DNA from: Holosporales bacterium
Lineage (GTDB): Bacteria > Pseudomonadota > Alphaproteobacteria > RUG11792
Length of the DNA: 17,927 nucleotides
Assembly (NCBI GenBank): GCA_031257415.1
Contig: JAIROR010000040.1
Location: 1 to 17,927, forward strand
Direction: 5' to 3'
The notes under the pieces were generated by a model. The model saw nothing but the letters and a program-made list of their open reading frames with translations, was not told the DNA's origin and did not search any database. How positions within the stretch are numbered: position 1 is the stretch's first letter; each line of letters starts with the position of its first letter. Shown piece after piece: positions 7,753-14,616 of the stretch. Position numbers and translations under genes: made by a program.

Positions 7753-7810
7753 GGTGGGGCACAATACCAGATTCCACTGGTGGGGCACAATACCAGATTC
7801 CACTGGTGGG
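7753..7810. repeat. 26-bp tandem repeat, two perfect copies plus start of a third
   Basis: Each unit runs from GGTGGGGCACAATACC to AGATTCCACT (7753-7778 and 7779-7804), followed by GGTGGG. It lies between the MORN-like gene and ispDF, which converge, so it falls in the 3' region of both transcripts. No T-run follows. Confidence 0.92.
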
Positions 7811-7884
7811 ACTGTTGAATAAGCGATATAAAGCATTGTTCAACGGTTTGTTTGAGGAATTCGGCATAAAAGCTTTGGCAACTA

Positions 7885-9012
7885 TCAAGCGACTGACGTG
7901 AGCAAGACATTTGCCATTGCGATAATTCCGTCTTTTGCAATTGTTCCTTCTGTTGTTTTCCCTTTTATATTAATGTTTTCAATTTCTGTTTCAAGGATAC
8001 TGGCAATCCTTTGAGTCATGCGATCTTTATATTTTCTTATTTCTGGAGAATCGCAAATAATAGTCACATCCAAATTAGACACGACGAATCCTTTTCCCGC
8101 GGCGATACTATTGATTTGCGCCAAGAATTTTGCCGAATCGGCATTTACAGAACTGGAGGAAGATTCGGGGAAATGTTCTCCAATTCCCCCCATGGCGAGC
8201 GCTCCGAGCATCGCGTCTATAACGCTGTGGATCGCAACGTCAGCATCTGAAACGCCAATCAATCCTCTGTGGTTCTCTATGCAAATTCCGCACAACTTGA
8301 GCTGCCTCGAAGGATCATCCGAAAATTGATGTGAGTCAAACCCAAATCCAGTTCTAATTGTGTGGCTTAAATCGCCCCCGTATGTTACCTTTTTATTTCT
8401 AATGTCCCCCTCTATAATTGAAACATCGATTCCTTCGAGACGGCATAACGAAGCATCATCAGGTTCCTCCCTGCCGGCGTATTTTTTATGCAATTCATAG
8501 ATCATATCAAAATCAAACCCCTGTGGAGTTTGTATAAGTTTGACGCTATTCCTATCAATATACGAACCATCAACAATAACAGAATCGACGGGGGATACGG
8601 CTGGAATTACTGCGTTTTCCCCATTTTCCAAAAGCTCCCACAATTTTGACACAATTTCCTTTGAAATATGCGGGCGTGCAGCATCGTGAATTAGGACGCT
8701 GCACTTCTTGTCAAATTCTCCGCTTGGCCGCCGTCGTATCTCGTCGACCTTCTCCAGAGCATTACACACGGAGGCTTGACGATTCCCTCCTCCGCAAACG
8801 AAATAAACTTTTTGCGTCTGCGGAAGAAAATCAATCCCACGAGGAACGGCGCAGACGATCCCATCGACATACCCATCATCCGCAAAGAACTGAATGATGT
8901 AGCTCAAGAAAAGAAACTGTTTTGGCAAAACCTCCGCATTGCCATTATTTTCAAATCCCGCTCTAAATCTAGTCCCACTGCCGGCTGCAGGAATTACTAC
9001 ATAACGACTCAT
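7885..9012 (-). CDS. ispDF: Bifunctional IspD/IspF, MEP isoprenoid pathway enzyme
   Basis: A 375-residue fusion. The N-terminal IspD domain (2-C-methyl-D-erythritol 4-phosphate cytidylyltransferase) has VIPAAGSGTRF at residues 6-16, LPKQF, GGGNRQASVCNAL, LIHDAARPHI and IQTPQGF. The C-terminal IspF domain (MECDP synthase) begins at RTGFGFDSHQF, whose Asp and His are zinc ligands, followed by SDADVAIHSVIDAMLGA with a further ligand His, IGEHFP and KGKTTEGTI. Together they catalyse the third and fifth steps of the MEP route to IPP and DMAPP; such fusions are common in alphaproteobacteria. I chose ATG 9012 because MSRYVVIPAAG is the typical IspD start; an in-frame ATG at 9039 would add nine residues. 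It lies downstream of rpmJ on the same strand with only a repeat between. Confidence 0.96.
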   Translation of the reverse strand: MSRYVVIPAAGSGTRFRAGFENNGNAEVLPKQFLFLSYIIQFFADDGYVDGIVCAVPRGIDFLPQTQKVYFVCGGGNRQASVCNALEKVDEIRRRPSGEFDKKCSVLIHDAARPHISKEIVSKLWELLENGENAVIPAVSPVDSVIVDGSYIDRNSVKLIQTPQGFDFDMIYELHKKYAGREEPDDASLCRLEGIDVSIIEGDIRNKKVTYGGDLSHTIRTGFGFDSHQFSDDPSRQLKLCGICIENHRGLIGVSDADVAIHSVIDAMLGALAMGGIGEHFPESSSSSVNADSAKFLAQINSIAAGKGFVVSNLDVTIICDSPEIRKYKDRMTQRIASILETEIENINIKGKTTEGTIAKDGIIAMANVLLTSVA

Positions 9013-9047
9013 AACCACACACGCATAAAAATTCCCCATTTCCGCTT

Positions 9048-9142
9048 CAACTGATCAAATCCCAACCAGGGACAGCCGAATACTCTACCTCAACTGATTA
9101 AATCCCAGCCAGGGACAGTCGAATACTCTGCCTCAACTATCC
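9048..9142. repeat. 43-bp tandem repeat, two copies plus a partial third that meets rpmJ
   Basis: Units at 9048-9090 and 9091-9133 each start CAACTGAT and end with GAATACTCT plus RCCT, differing at five positions or so. A third start, CAACTATCC at 9134, runs into the rpmJ stop codon (complement of 9137-9139). It fills the rpmJ-ispDF spacer. Its reverse complement (CTGTCCCTGG then GGGATTT) loosely resembles the head of the 66-bp repeat. Confidence 0.9.
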
Positions 9143-9262
9143 TTGACGGGCTTTGAATTTTGGAACTTGCTTATTTATAACATACACCCTTCCGCGACGA
9201 CGAACAAGTTTACATGCACGATGCCTGGTTTTAAGAGTCTTTAAAGAATTTGCTACCTTCAT
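9137..9262 (-). CDS. rpmJ: 50S ribosomal protein L36 (bL36)
   Basis: A 41-residue minus-strand ORF, beginning [14 protein letters not shown] and continuing [17 protein letters not shown] and FKARQG. It is very basic and matches the longer 41-residue L36 type usual in alphaproteobacteria, which lacks the full set of zinc-ligand cysteines found in the 37-38 residue form (only one Cys here). It is a component of the large ribosomal subunit. A strong sigma-70-type promoter sits 37 bp upstream (9299-9327). The ispDF gene follows after the 43-bp repeats, so the two may be co-transcribed. GGAA directly abuts the ATG, so there is no well-spaced Shine-Dalgarno. Confidence 0.95.
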   Translation of the reverse strand: MKVANSLKTLKTRHRACKLVRRRGRVYVINKQVPKFKARQG

Positions 9263-9298
9263 TTCCAACGACCATAAAAACTATCGAATACAAAGAAC

Positions 9299-9327
9299 AT
9301 TATAACATATGGCGCCTCGAAGTTCAA
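9299..9327 (-). promoter_or_regulatory. Sigma-70-type promoter for rpmJ
   Basis: On the minus strand TTGAAC (9322-9327), a 17-bp spacer, then a consensus TATAAT (9299-9304). The transcript would start about 30 nt before the rpmJ ATG. Confidence 0.75.
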
Positions 9328-9479
9328 TGGAGGTGACAAGACATGGTTTGTCCGGTAGTGTAATTGTGAATCAGAGTATAGCCGAAAATATAATTGCGGA
9401 TATATGGATGTTTCACTTCACAAACAAGATTTTGCTCTATCAAAATAGCCGCACGCGATATTGTATATGGCGCCAGAAT

Positions 9480-9569
9480 TGGCGGATGGGGTGGGATTCG
9501 AACCCACGAAGAAGTTTCCCTCTTGCCGGTTTTCAAGACCGGTGCCTTCAGCCGCTCGACCACCCATCC
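9480..9569 (-). tRNA. tRNA-Ser (UGA anticodon)
   Basis: A 90-nt class II tRNA. The acceptor stem GGATGGG/CCCATCC has discriminator G and an encoded CCA (9480-9482). The anticodon arm CCGGT-CTTGAAA-ACCGG carries anticodon TGA (positions 9533-9535 on the complement). There is a long variable arm and a T-arm GTGGG-TTCGAAT-CCCAC. The first 22 nt overlap the 3' end of lpxK. Confidence 0.97.
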
Positions 9570-10585
9570 GATGATAGCGCTTTGATCATGATATCTTCAA
9601 AAGAGTCACAAGTAAATGAAAGTTTGACATCAACAACAGAAACTTCATTTTTAAAAGGATCTGGAATTTTGATATAATCTTTCATAGTTGTCACAAGTTT
9701 AGCATTGGCGTTCCTGGCGACTTTCACAAGCTTTTGGCTCTCCGTAATCGTATACGGATGGTGATCAGGAAACGACACAAAATCAATGATGTCGAGTTTC
9801 ATTTCATTCAGCGTCTTTTTGAATTTTGCGGGAGAACCAATGCCGCAGAAGGCTATTACTTTTTCTCCAGGAGATAACTTTTTTTCGCCATCAATTGGCT
9901 CAATCACAGAGTAGAATATTCGCATATTTGGGACAATATTTAGGATTATTTTCTCGAGAACTTCATTTTTATCTCCAACAATTAATACTATATCCGCTTT
10001 CTTAACTCCAGTCTTTATATCTTCTTTCAAAAAGCCAGCTGGGTAAATATTTCCGTTTCCAATGCCCTGCATAGAATCCATAACCAAGATCTTGAAGTTT
10101 TTTGCCACCTCGTTATTTTGCAGCCCTCCGTCTATAACAATAACATCTGCTCCAGAGGATATGGCAGCGTCGGCAGCGGCTATCTTATCTTTTCCGATCC
10201 ACAAAGGATAGACAAACGACGACAATATGGCCTCGTCGCCAACTTGCAAATATGAATGCCTGTTCGGATCCACCCTGACAACATTCCGTATATATCCTCC
10301 GTTTTTGCCGGACAGTATATGCGGCTTGTAGCCGCGCTTCTCCAGCATCCGACAAACCATTGCAACGGCTATCGTCTTTCCGGCCCCATTAACAACAATA
10401 TCTCCGATGCATACGACGGGAGCTTTGACCCTTTCCGCAATAACTCTATTATACTGTATCGCCTTTATTAATCCGTATGTTCTCGAAATTGGATAAAGGA
10501 TCTTCGTGCATAATGAGTCCTTATCATTCCAAAAATTAGGCGATTTTACTATTAACCTTCTTCCTAACACAACAATCAACCACAA
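9548..10585 (-). CDS. lpxK: Tetraacyldisaccharide 4'-kinase
   Basis: Up to 345 residues. LpxK phosphorylates the 4' position of the lipid A disaccharide precursor at the inner membrane. Landmarks are SPNFW near the start, an N-terminal hydrophobic stretch, a Walker A loop NGAGKT within GDIVVNGAGKTIAVAMV, VGDEAIL, IDGGLQN (the family has DDGxQ, so the second Asp is Gly), YPAGFLKE, FCGIGSPAKFKKTL and FPDHHPYT. The outer start is a TTG at 10585; GTG 10570 is an alternative, and AGGAAGAAGG lies just inside the reading frame without a standard start codon at the right distance. The gene begins 5 bp after tRNA-Gly and its last codons run 22 nt into tRNA-Ser, with the stop in the D-arm. It is probably co-transcribed with the flanking tRNAs. 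Confidence 0.9.
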   Translation of the reverse strand: MWLIVVLGRRLIVKSPNFWNDKDSLCTKILYPISRTYGLIKAIQYNRVIAERVKAPVVCIGDIVVNGAGKTIAVAMVCRMLEKRGYKPHILSGKNGGYIRNVVRVDPNRHSYLQVGDEAILSSFVYPLWIGKDKIAAADAAISSGADVIVIDGGLQNNEVAKNFKILVMDSMQGIGNGNIYPAGFLKEDIKTGVKKADIVLIVGDKNEVLEKIILNIVPNMRIFYSVIEPIDGEKKLSPGEKVIAFCGIGSPAKFKKTLNEMKLDIIDFVSFPDHHPYTITESQKLVKVARNANAKLVTTMKDYIKIPDPFKNEVSVVDVKLSFTCDSFEDIMIKALSSDGWSSG

Positions 10586-10589
10586 AATA

Positions 10590-10663
10590 TGGAGCGGGTG
10601 ATGGGAATCGGACCCACGTAGCCAGCTTGGAAGGCTGGGGCTTTACCATTAAGCTACACCCGC
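10590..10663 (-). tRNA. tRNA-Gly (UCC anticodon)
   Basis: 74 nt. The acceptor GCGGGTG pairs with the 3' CACCCGC, then discriminator T and an encoded CCA. The anticodon arm CCAGC-CTTCCAA-GCTGG carries TCC. The T-arm reads GTGGG-TCCGATT-CCCAT. It lies 80 bp downstream of tRNA-Tyr. Confidence 0.96.
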
Positions 10664-10743
10664 GTCTGCGTCACTATGTGCGACAACACACACATAAGTA
10701 TACACCAAAAACACACATCTGCACACAAAAATTTGCATACAAA

Positions 10744-10830
10744 TGGTGGAAGGGGTAAGATTCGAACTTACGTAGACTCAATGTCGGCAGATTTACAGTC
10801 TGCTGCCTTTGACCACTCGGCTACCCTTCC
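10744..10830 (-). tRNA. tRNA-Tyr (GUA anticodon)
   Basis: 87-nt class II tRNA: acceptor GGAAGGG/CCCTTCC, discriminator A, encoded CCA. The anticodon arm GCAGA-CTGTAAA-TCTGC carries GTA. There is a long variable arm and a T-arm GTAAG-TTCGAAT-CTTAC. It is followed on the same strand by tRNA-Gly. Confidence 0.97.
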
Positions 10831-11420
10831 TTCTTCAATCATTTAACCACCGGGCATTCAACCATCAGGCGGAGACCTCAAGCAAGCGCCACAATGGATA
10901 CTCTCCTCCACAGAAATACACCCGAAACAAAACCCAGTTACCCAATACTCTCTCACGCGACCTTCTTTCGCCTGACCTTCTTCTATTACCATCTTTCCAA
11001 GAACCGCCCAAATACTCCTTCTCACTCCGCCCTAGACATCCACACTTCGGCGAACAAACGCTCGCCTCATCTAAGAATCTATCAACCTACCTTATGTCGA
11101 TAATTCTACCACTCGTTTGCGATTCCGTCAACCCTTCTTTTTTAATTGCCCGCTTAATCGCACATGCGCGCAACAATATGTAAAGGCTGCTGAATAATGC
11201 TTCGCGCTGGCCGTTTTGCAAATCTCTATTCTGTTGAATAATCTTTTTCACAGTAACAAAAATGTTTTTGCGAGAAATACTCATTATTCAAAAATCGATG
11301 AACACACGCTCGCAATCGAACCCATTCAAAAGTCTCATATACATAACCAAAACAGGGAAGAGACCAGGTGATGTGCGCGTGTGTGGTAGAAACCCACCGG
11401 CGCACCCACCGAGCCAGTAA
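10831..11420. other. 590-bp non-coding region with strong C-over-G strand bias
   Basis: No gene is supported. From about 10870 to 11100 the plus strand is C/T/A-rich and G-poor: 10921-11040 has about 49 C against 10 G. On the minus strand there is a start-less open frame of about 70 codons rich in Arg, Glu and Gly (about 10870-11080), which I do not call as a gene. A dispersed-repeat copy is at 11287-11329. The bias could mark a decayed gene or an untranslated RNA. Confidence 0.4.
11287..11329. repeat. Dispersed repeat, copy 2 of 3
   Basis: TTCAAAAATCGATGAACAC, then GCTCGCAATCGAACCCATTC. Related to the copies at 1352-1395 and 12883-12927 with several substitutions and a small indel. Confidence 0.6.
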
Positions 11421-11918
11421 CTATGCCTTGGGATCTTCGTTCTCAAGTTCGGTCTCTATAGGCACTCCGTTTTCATTTTTGCACTGCTTCATATTAACAT
11501 ATGATTTGACCTGTACTATATTATCAAGCCCCTTCAACTTGTTGCTAATAAAATTCTCATAATCCGGAAAATCCTTGGCAACAATTCTCAATACATAGTC
11601 ATATTCGCCAGTTGTGGCGAAACATTCGCGCACCCTATCGAGCAGGTGTATGTATCTAATAAAGTTCTCAACATGCTTAGTCGAATGCTTGGCAAGTGAT
11701 ACCAAACATAAAGCGCTGAAGGCATAGCCAAGCACTCGGGCGTCAACATCAGCGTGATACCCCGATATTACCTTTCGTTCCTCCAAGCTTTTCAATCTCC
11801 TTAAACATGGCGGAGCCGAAATCTTTGCTCTCTTCGCAAGCTCAACATTCGTCATCCGACCACTTTTTTGCAAATTAGAAAGAATTAGCAAATCTATGCT
11901 ATCCAATTTGTAATTCAT
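11421..11918 (-). CDS. Lrp/AsnC-family transcriptional regulator
   Basis: 165 residues from ATG 11918, which is preceded by a strong ribosome site (GAGGTAGGTGG). A longer open frame reaches 12065, but its 49 extra residues are hydrophobic and not part of the family. The N-terminus has the usual D-x-x-D-x-x-IL pattern (LDSIDLLILSNLQKSGRMT) and a winged HTH (NVELAKRAKISAPPCLRRLK). The C-terminal RAM/AsnC ligand domain follows with ECFATTGEYDYVLRIVAKD. The family binds amino acids and forms octamers on DNA. It is followed by no other gene on its strand and is divergent from the GcrA-like gene, so it may control itself, that gene, or both. Confidence 0.94.
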   Translation of the reverse strand: MNYKLDSIDLLILSNLQKSGRMTNVELAKRAKISAPPCLRRLKSLEERKVISGYHADVDARVLGYAFSALCLVSLAKHSTKHVENFIRYIHLLDRVRECFATTGEYDYVLRIVAKDFPDYENFISNKLKGLDNIVQVKSYVNMKQCKNENGVPIETELENEDPKA

Positions 11919-11962
11919 AACACCACCTACCTCAAAAAAAATGCCTAAATAAACAGCCGTAG

Positions 11963-11989
11963 TGTATAAAAAATAGCATTTCAGCTGAA
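11963..11989 (-). promoter_or_regulatory. Possible Lrp-type gene promoter with overlapping 10-bp palindrome
   Basis: On the minus strand TATACA (11963-11968) is at a suitable distance before the regulator's ATG. The perfect palindrome TTCAGCTGAA (11980-11989) lies where the -35 would be, the position of a self-repression operator. Inference only. Confidence 0.35.
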
Positions 11990-12168
11990 GGCGAATTAGC
12001 CAAGCTTTTACAACTGTGAAGAGAAAATCGTATAAAATAGATAAAATAATGTAAAATTTCATCAAAAATTCTCCAAAATTTTTTGGGACATTTTTTTTGT
12101 TTGGTTTTAAAAGTATTTCTCGGTGATAATCAATATATGCAGCTTGTTTTTTATAAGGATTTCAATTT

Positions 12169-12654
12169 ATGCACGAGACGTGGACAAACCAAGAAATTAG
12201 CAAATTAAAAGAAGGATATATCTCTGGAAAGAAAATAAAAGATATAGCGGAAGAATTAGGAAGATCGTCTTCCGCAACCAATAAAGCAATAAGCAGAATA
12301 TTGGACAACCGACGAAGGAAGGCAAAGCCGCCCCACTCCAAAAATGAATTTCAAATTAGGAGCGAAACCAAGGAACCTCGTGATAAGCAAGGAAAGAAAA
12401 AAGAAAGAAAGCGTTCGTCTCGCAGAAAAAGAGAATTTATAACGATCGAAACAATAACAGATTACCTCAATTCCAAGGGGTATAACGTTTCAAGACTTCC
12501 GAACGACGGTTATAAATTCTTTTCAGGAGAGGACGATGTTTTTGCCGTAGGGAATGTACCTATGACTAAAATGAAAATGCTTCTCACAGCGAACAGAATC
12601 AGGGTGGAAAACAGGGAGCCAATCTTCGCTCCCGTGGACCTCACATGGTATTGA
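12169..12654 (+). CDS. GcrA-like / Myb-type HTH DNA-binding protein with unfamiliar C-terminal domain
   Basis: 161 residues. Residues 4-45 (TWTNQEISKLKEGYISG, KKIKDIAEELG, SSATNKAISRIL) resemble the N-terminal HTH of GcrA, the alphaproteobacterial cell-cycle regulator that starts with a similar SWTDER pattern and an IA-x-x-LG turn. A very basic linker (residues 46-90, rich in Arg and Lys) follows. It joins a C-terminal domain (about 91-161) starting FITIETITDYLNSKGYNVSR that I do not recognise and that ends in Trp-Tyr. It lacks the usual GcrA C-terminus. The ATG has AAGGA 9 nt upstream. The stop lies in a 12-bp tandem duplication. A DNA-binding regulator is inferred; calling it GcrA itself would be unsafe. 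Confidence 0.75.
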   Translation: MHETWTNQEISKLKEGYISGKKIKDIAEELGRSSSATNKAISRILDNRRRKAKPPHSKNEFQIRSETKEPRDKQGKKKERKRSSRRKREFITIETITDYLNSKGYNVSRLPNDGYKFFSGEDDVFAVGNVPMTKMKMLLTANRIRVENREPIFAPVDLTWY

Positions 12655-12671
12655 GGAGAGTATTGAGGAGA
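12648..12671. repeat. 12-bp tandem duplication across the stop codon
   Basis: GTATTGAGGAGA occurs twice head to tail. The first copy contains the stop codon of the GcrA-like gene. Confidence 0.85.
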
Positions 12672-12730
12672 AGAACTTCGTAAACACTCATTTCTCCACT
12701 CGGAAATACATAGCATAGAAACATAGTATA

Positions 12731-12775
12731 CTTGAGTATTAGTGTTGCTTGAGTATTAGTGTTGCTTGAGTATTT
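12731..12775. repeat. 17-bp tandem repeat, about 2.6 copies
   Basis: CTTGAGTATTAGTGTTG at 12731-12747 and 12748-12764, then a partial third (CTTGAGTATT). It lies between the GcrA-like gene and the repeat-rich spacer. Confidence 0.9.
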
Positions 12776-12813
12776 GAACTATTGCAACAAAGCAAGAGTT
12801 TGTCTGTGGAGCT

Positions 12814-12869
12814 GTTTGTGGGGCAAAATATCTGTAAAGATGTTGGGGGCATTAACTTGCCCCACACAC
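12814..12869. repeat. 13-bp inverted repeat with one mismatch
   Basis: GTTTGTGGGGCAA (12814-12826) pairs with TTGCCCCACACAC (12857-12869) around a 30-nt loop. It is GC-rich for this spacer and could fold in RNA. It has no trailing T-run. It sits directly before dispersed-repeat copy 3. Confidence 0.65.
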
Positions 12870-12882
12870 GCACAGAGACTGC

Positions 12883-12927
12883 CGCTCAAAAATTGATGAA
12901 TACACTCGCAATCGGGCCCCATTCAAC
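12883..12927. repeat. Dispersed repeat, copy 3 of 3
   Basis: CGCTCAAAAATTGATGAATA, then CTCGCAATCGGGCCCCATTC. Its first 21 bp are identical to copy 1 at 1352. Confidence 0.7.
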
Positions 12928-12969
12928 AGCATCGCCGAAACAACTTTCGCAGATGTTCCAATATTTCAA

Positions 12970-14442
12970 TTAGCTTTTGGGATGCAACAATCCGATTCCT
13001 CCACCTAATTCTTTACCAATTATTTTATCTAATTCTTCGTCAGTTATTTTATCTAATTCTTCGTCAGTTATGTTCCTTAATTTTCCTTCAGTTATATAAT
13101 CTAATTTCTTGTCAGTTATTCTATCTAATCTCGAAATGCGAACCAAATCCAGGAAAAAATTTTCCTGACGCAATAGAGGCAAATTCTTGGGAGCCGCCAT
13201 TGGAACTATCTTGGGAGCCGCCATTGGAACTATCTTGGAAGCCAAACGGATGCGAGGAGGCAAGGGGTATGGGAAATTAAGGTGTTCGCCACTAGCTCTC
13301 GCATGCCCCTCCAACGAATTGACGTTTTGTTTAGGGAAGTATGGTTTACGAAAGTTGGAAGAAATGTTTAAAGGAAGACTTTCTTTTACTGAGTAGGAAT
13401 TAAATAATTCTACAAAACTCTTAAAGTTGCATGTTTCTACGAGATCCTCGGTTTCTATAATATCTTTTATCTTATCACGATATCTTCTATACTTTATATA
13501 AGCACACATTATTCTTATTGGAATAACTAGCAATTGATCTGTTGGAGGAGTTTCGTGTAGAAAGATAACAGGAGCGCATAGCAACCGATTTACCGGGGAC
13601 AACCAAGGAACCAAAACGCGCCGTGGCCGGAGTTTGATAGTTTTGCTTAAAAGCAAATATTTCAAATAACCCGTTATTATAGCAGGTTTTGTCCCGTCAT
13701 AGCGATATGAGCAATCCCTCGTTCTGTCGAAACCAGTCAAGAAATTTCTGAGCCACTGAATATTACTACATTGCAGCTGCCCGCCCCCCAATATATTGCC
13801 TTCAATTTCCCTTTCAATTAATTCTATTAGACTTTTTGTTATTTTGTATGCACTGTCCAAAAAATTGTCAAAAAAATGATTACTGGTAATCGGGTAAACG
13901 TAATCATTTGTTTTGATTGTAACAATATTATCCATCATTATTAAGAACTTATCAAACAGTTCTAAATCCTCGTTTTGGCAATCCACAATTTCTCTTTTCA
14001 GAAAGGGTAGGAAAATGCGCGCAATAAAGGAAGGAGGGCTAAAAGAAGTGGAGTTCGCTGAATAGATATTTGGCGCTCTGTTCCAGCATTGCGAAATTTC
14101 TTCCTGAATATGCTGAATATGTTTTATGGTCTGACTTATATCCTGCACAACTGGGGGTATACTTGGCACAACTGATTTTGTATTCTGAGCAGGCGGCAAG
14201 GGCGGTATAGGTGGCAAAACCGGGTTCATGTTCTGCGCAGCCAGGTTTATACGCCGCGCAACTGGGTCTACACTCGAACGAGCTGGCACGGGCACAATCG
14301 GTATAGGGCATGCAATAAGGAAAGGCTGCGAGGACGAAAAAGCTGATTCTGAATTGCTGCAACAACCAATATTTAATGTGGTGTGGGTTGCCAGTGACAA
14401 GGCTGCGAATGACAAAACCACGATGGTATCAAAAATTTTCAT
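12970..14442 (-). CDS. Secreted protein of unknown function with Pro-rich and 8-residue repeats
   Basis: 490 residues, not recognised. The N-terminus is a signal peptide (MKIFDTIVVLSFAALSLATHT), followed by a short Cys pair and a Pro-rich segment (PVLPPIPPLPP, VVPSIPPVV, residues about 70-100). The middle (about 110-390) is globular-looking with aromatic and charged residues. It is followed by two copies of MAAPKIVP-type 8-mers and, near the C-terminus, five 8-residue units of the form ITDEELDK. These repeats match exact or near-exact 24-bp DNA repeats. There is no good Shine-Dalgarno before ATG 14442, but the signal peptide supports that start. It is divergent from another repeat-bearing secreted protein gene. 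Export out of the cytoplasm is inferred; an effector or surface role is possible but not shown. Confidence 0.8.
   Translation of the reverse strand: MKIFDTIVVLSFAALSLATHTTLNIGCCSNSESAFSSSQPFLIACPIPIVPVPARSSVDPVARRINLAAQNMNPVLPPIPPLPPAQNTKSVVPSIPPVVQDISQTIKHIQHIQEEISQCWNRAPNIYSANSTSFSPPSFIARIFLPFLKREIVDCQNEDLELFDKFLIMMDNIVTIKTNDYVYPITSNHFFDNFLDSAYKITKSLIELIEREIEGNILGGGQLQCSNIQWLRNFLTGFDRTRDCSYRYDGTKPAIITGYLKYLLLSKTIKLRPRRVLVPWLSPVNRLLCAPVIFLHETPPTDQLLVIPIRIMCAYIKYRRYRDKIKDIIETEDLVETCNFKSFVELFNSYSVKESLPLNISSNFRKPYFPKQNVNSLEGHARASGEHLNFPYPLPPRIRLASKIVPMAAPKIVPMAAPKNLPLLRQENFFLDLVRISRLDRITDKKLDYITEGKLRNITDEELDKITDEELDKIIGKELGGGIGLLHPKS
13020..13139 (-). repeat. 24-bp in-frame tandem repeat, five units
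   Basis: Two identical copies (TTATTTTATCTAATTCTTCG plus TCAG, at 13020 and 13044), then degenerate copies at 13068, 13092 and 13116. They encode ITDEELDK, ITEGKLRN and ITDKKLDY-type 8-mers. Confidence 0.92.
13186..13233 (-). repeat. 24-bp perfect in-frame duplication
   Basis: CTTGGGAGCCGCCATTGGAA plus CTAT occurs twice (13186-13209, 13210-13233) with a degenerate third start. It encodes the repeated MAAPKIVP in the secreted protein. Confidence 0.92.
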
Positions 14443-14577
14443 AAATATTATTACTATTACTTTTCATTTTATCTTCCCTTATCATAGCACATTTTCTTGC
14501 TTGTTGCGCGAAATATATAAGCCCCATACGTAACTATGACTGAGAATGATAATATTATTTCATGAGGTGAATTTTTT

Positions 14578-14616
14578 ATGTTACAATGCCCCACGTTACT
14601 GTATTCTTTCTGTTAA
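14578..14616 (+). other. Short upstream ORF with the best ribosome site
   Basis: ATG 14578 follows ATGAGGTGA with ideal spacing and encodes only MLQCPTLLYSFC before TAA. It overlaps the annotated start (14586) in another frame and ends 5 nt before an in-frame GTG (14622) of the long gene. It may be a leader peptide, a coupling ORF or a sign of a frameshift. Confidence 0.4.

Noticed and set aside
9307..9474. Repeated ATATGGCGCC at 9307-9316 and 9465-9474
   Set aside because: A 10-bp match with a palindromic core is too short to claim as an attachment site next to tRNA-Ser; no integrase is in the window.
10809..11183. 124-codon plus-strand ORF
   Set aside because: It starts inside tRNA-Tyr and its composition reflects the C-rich bias of the region.
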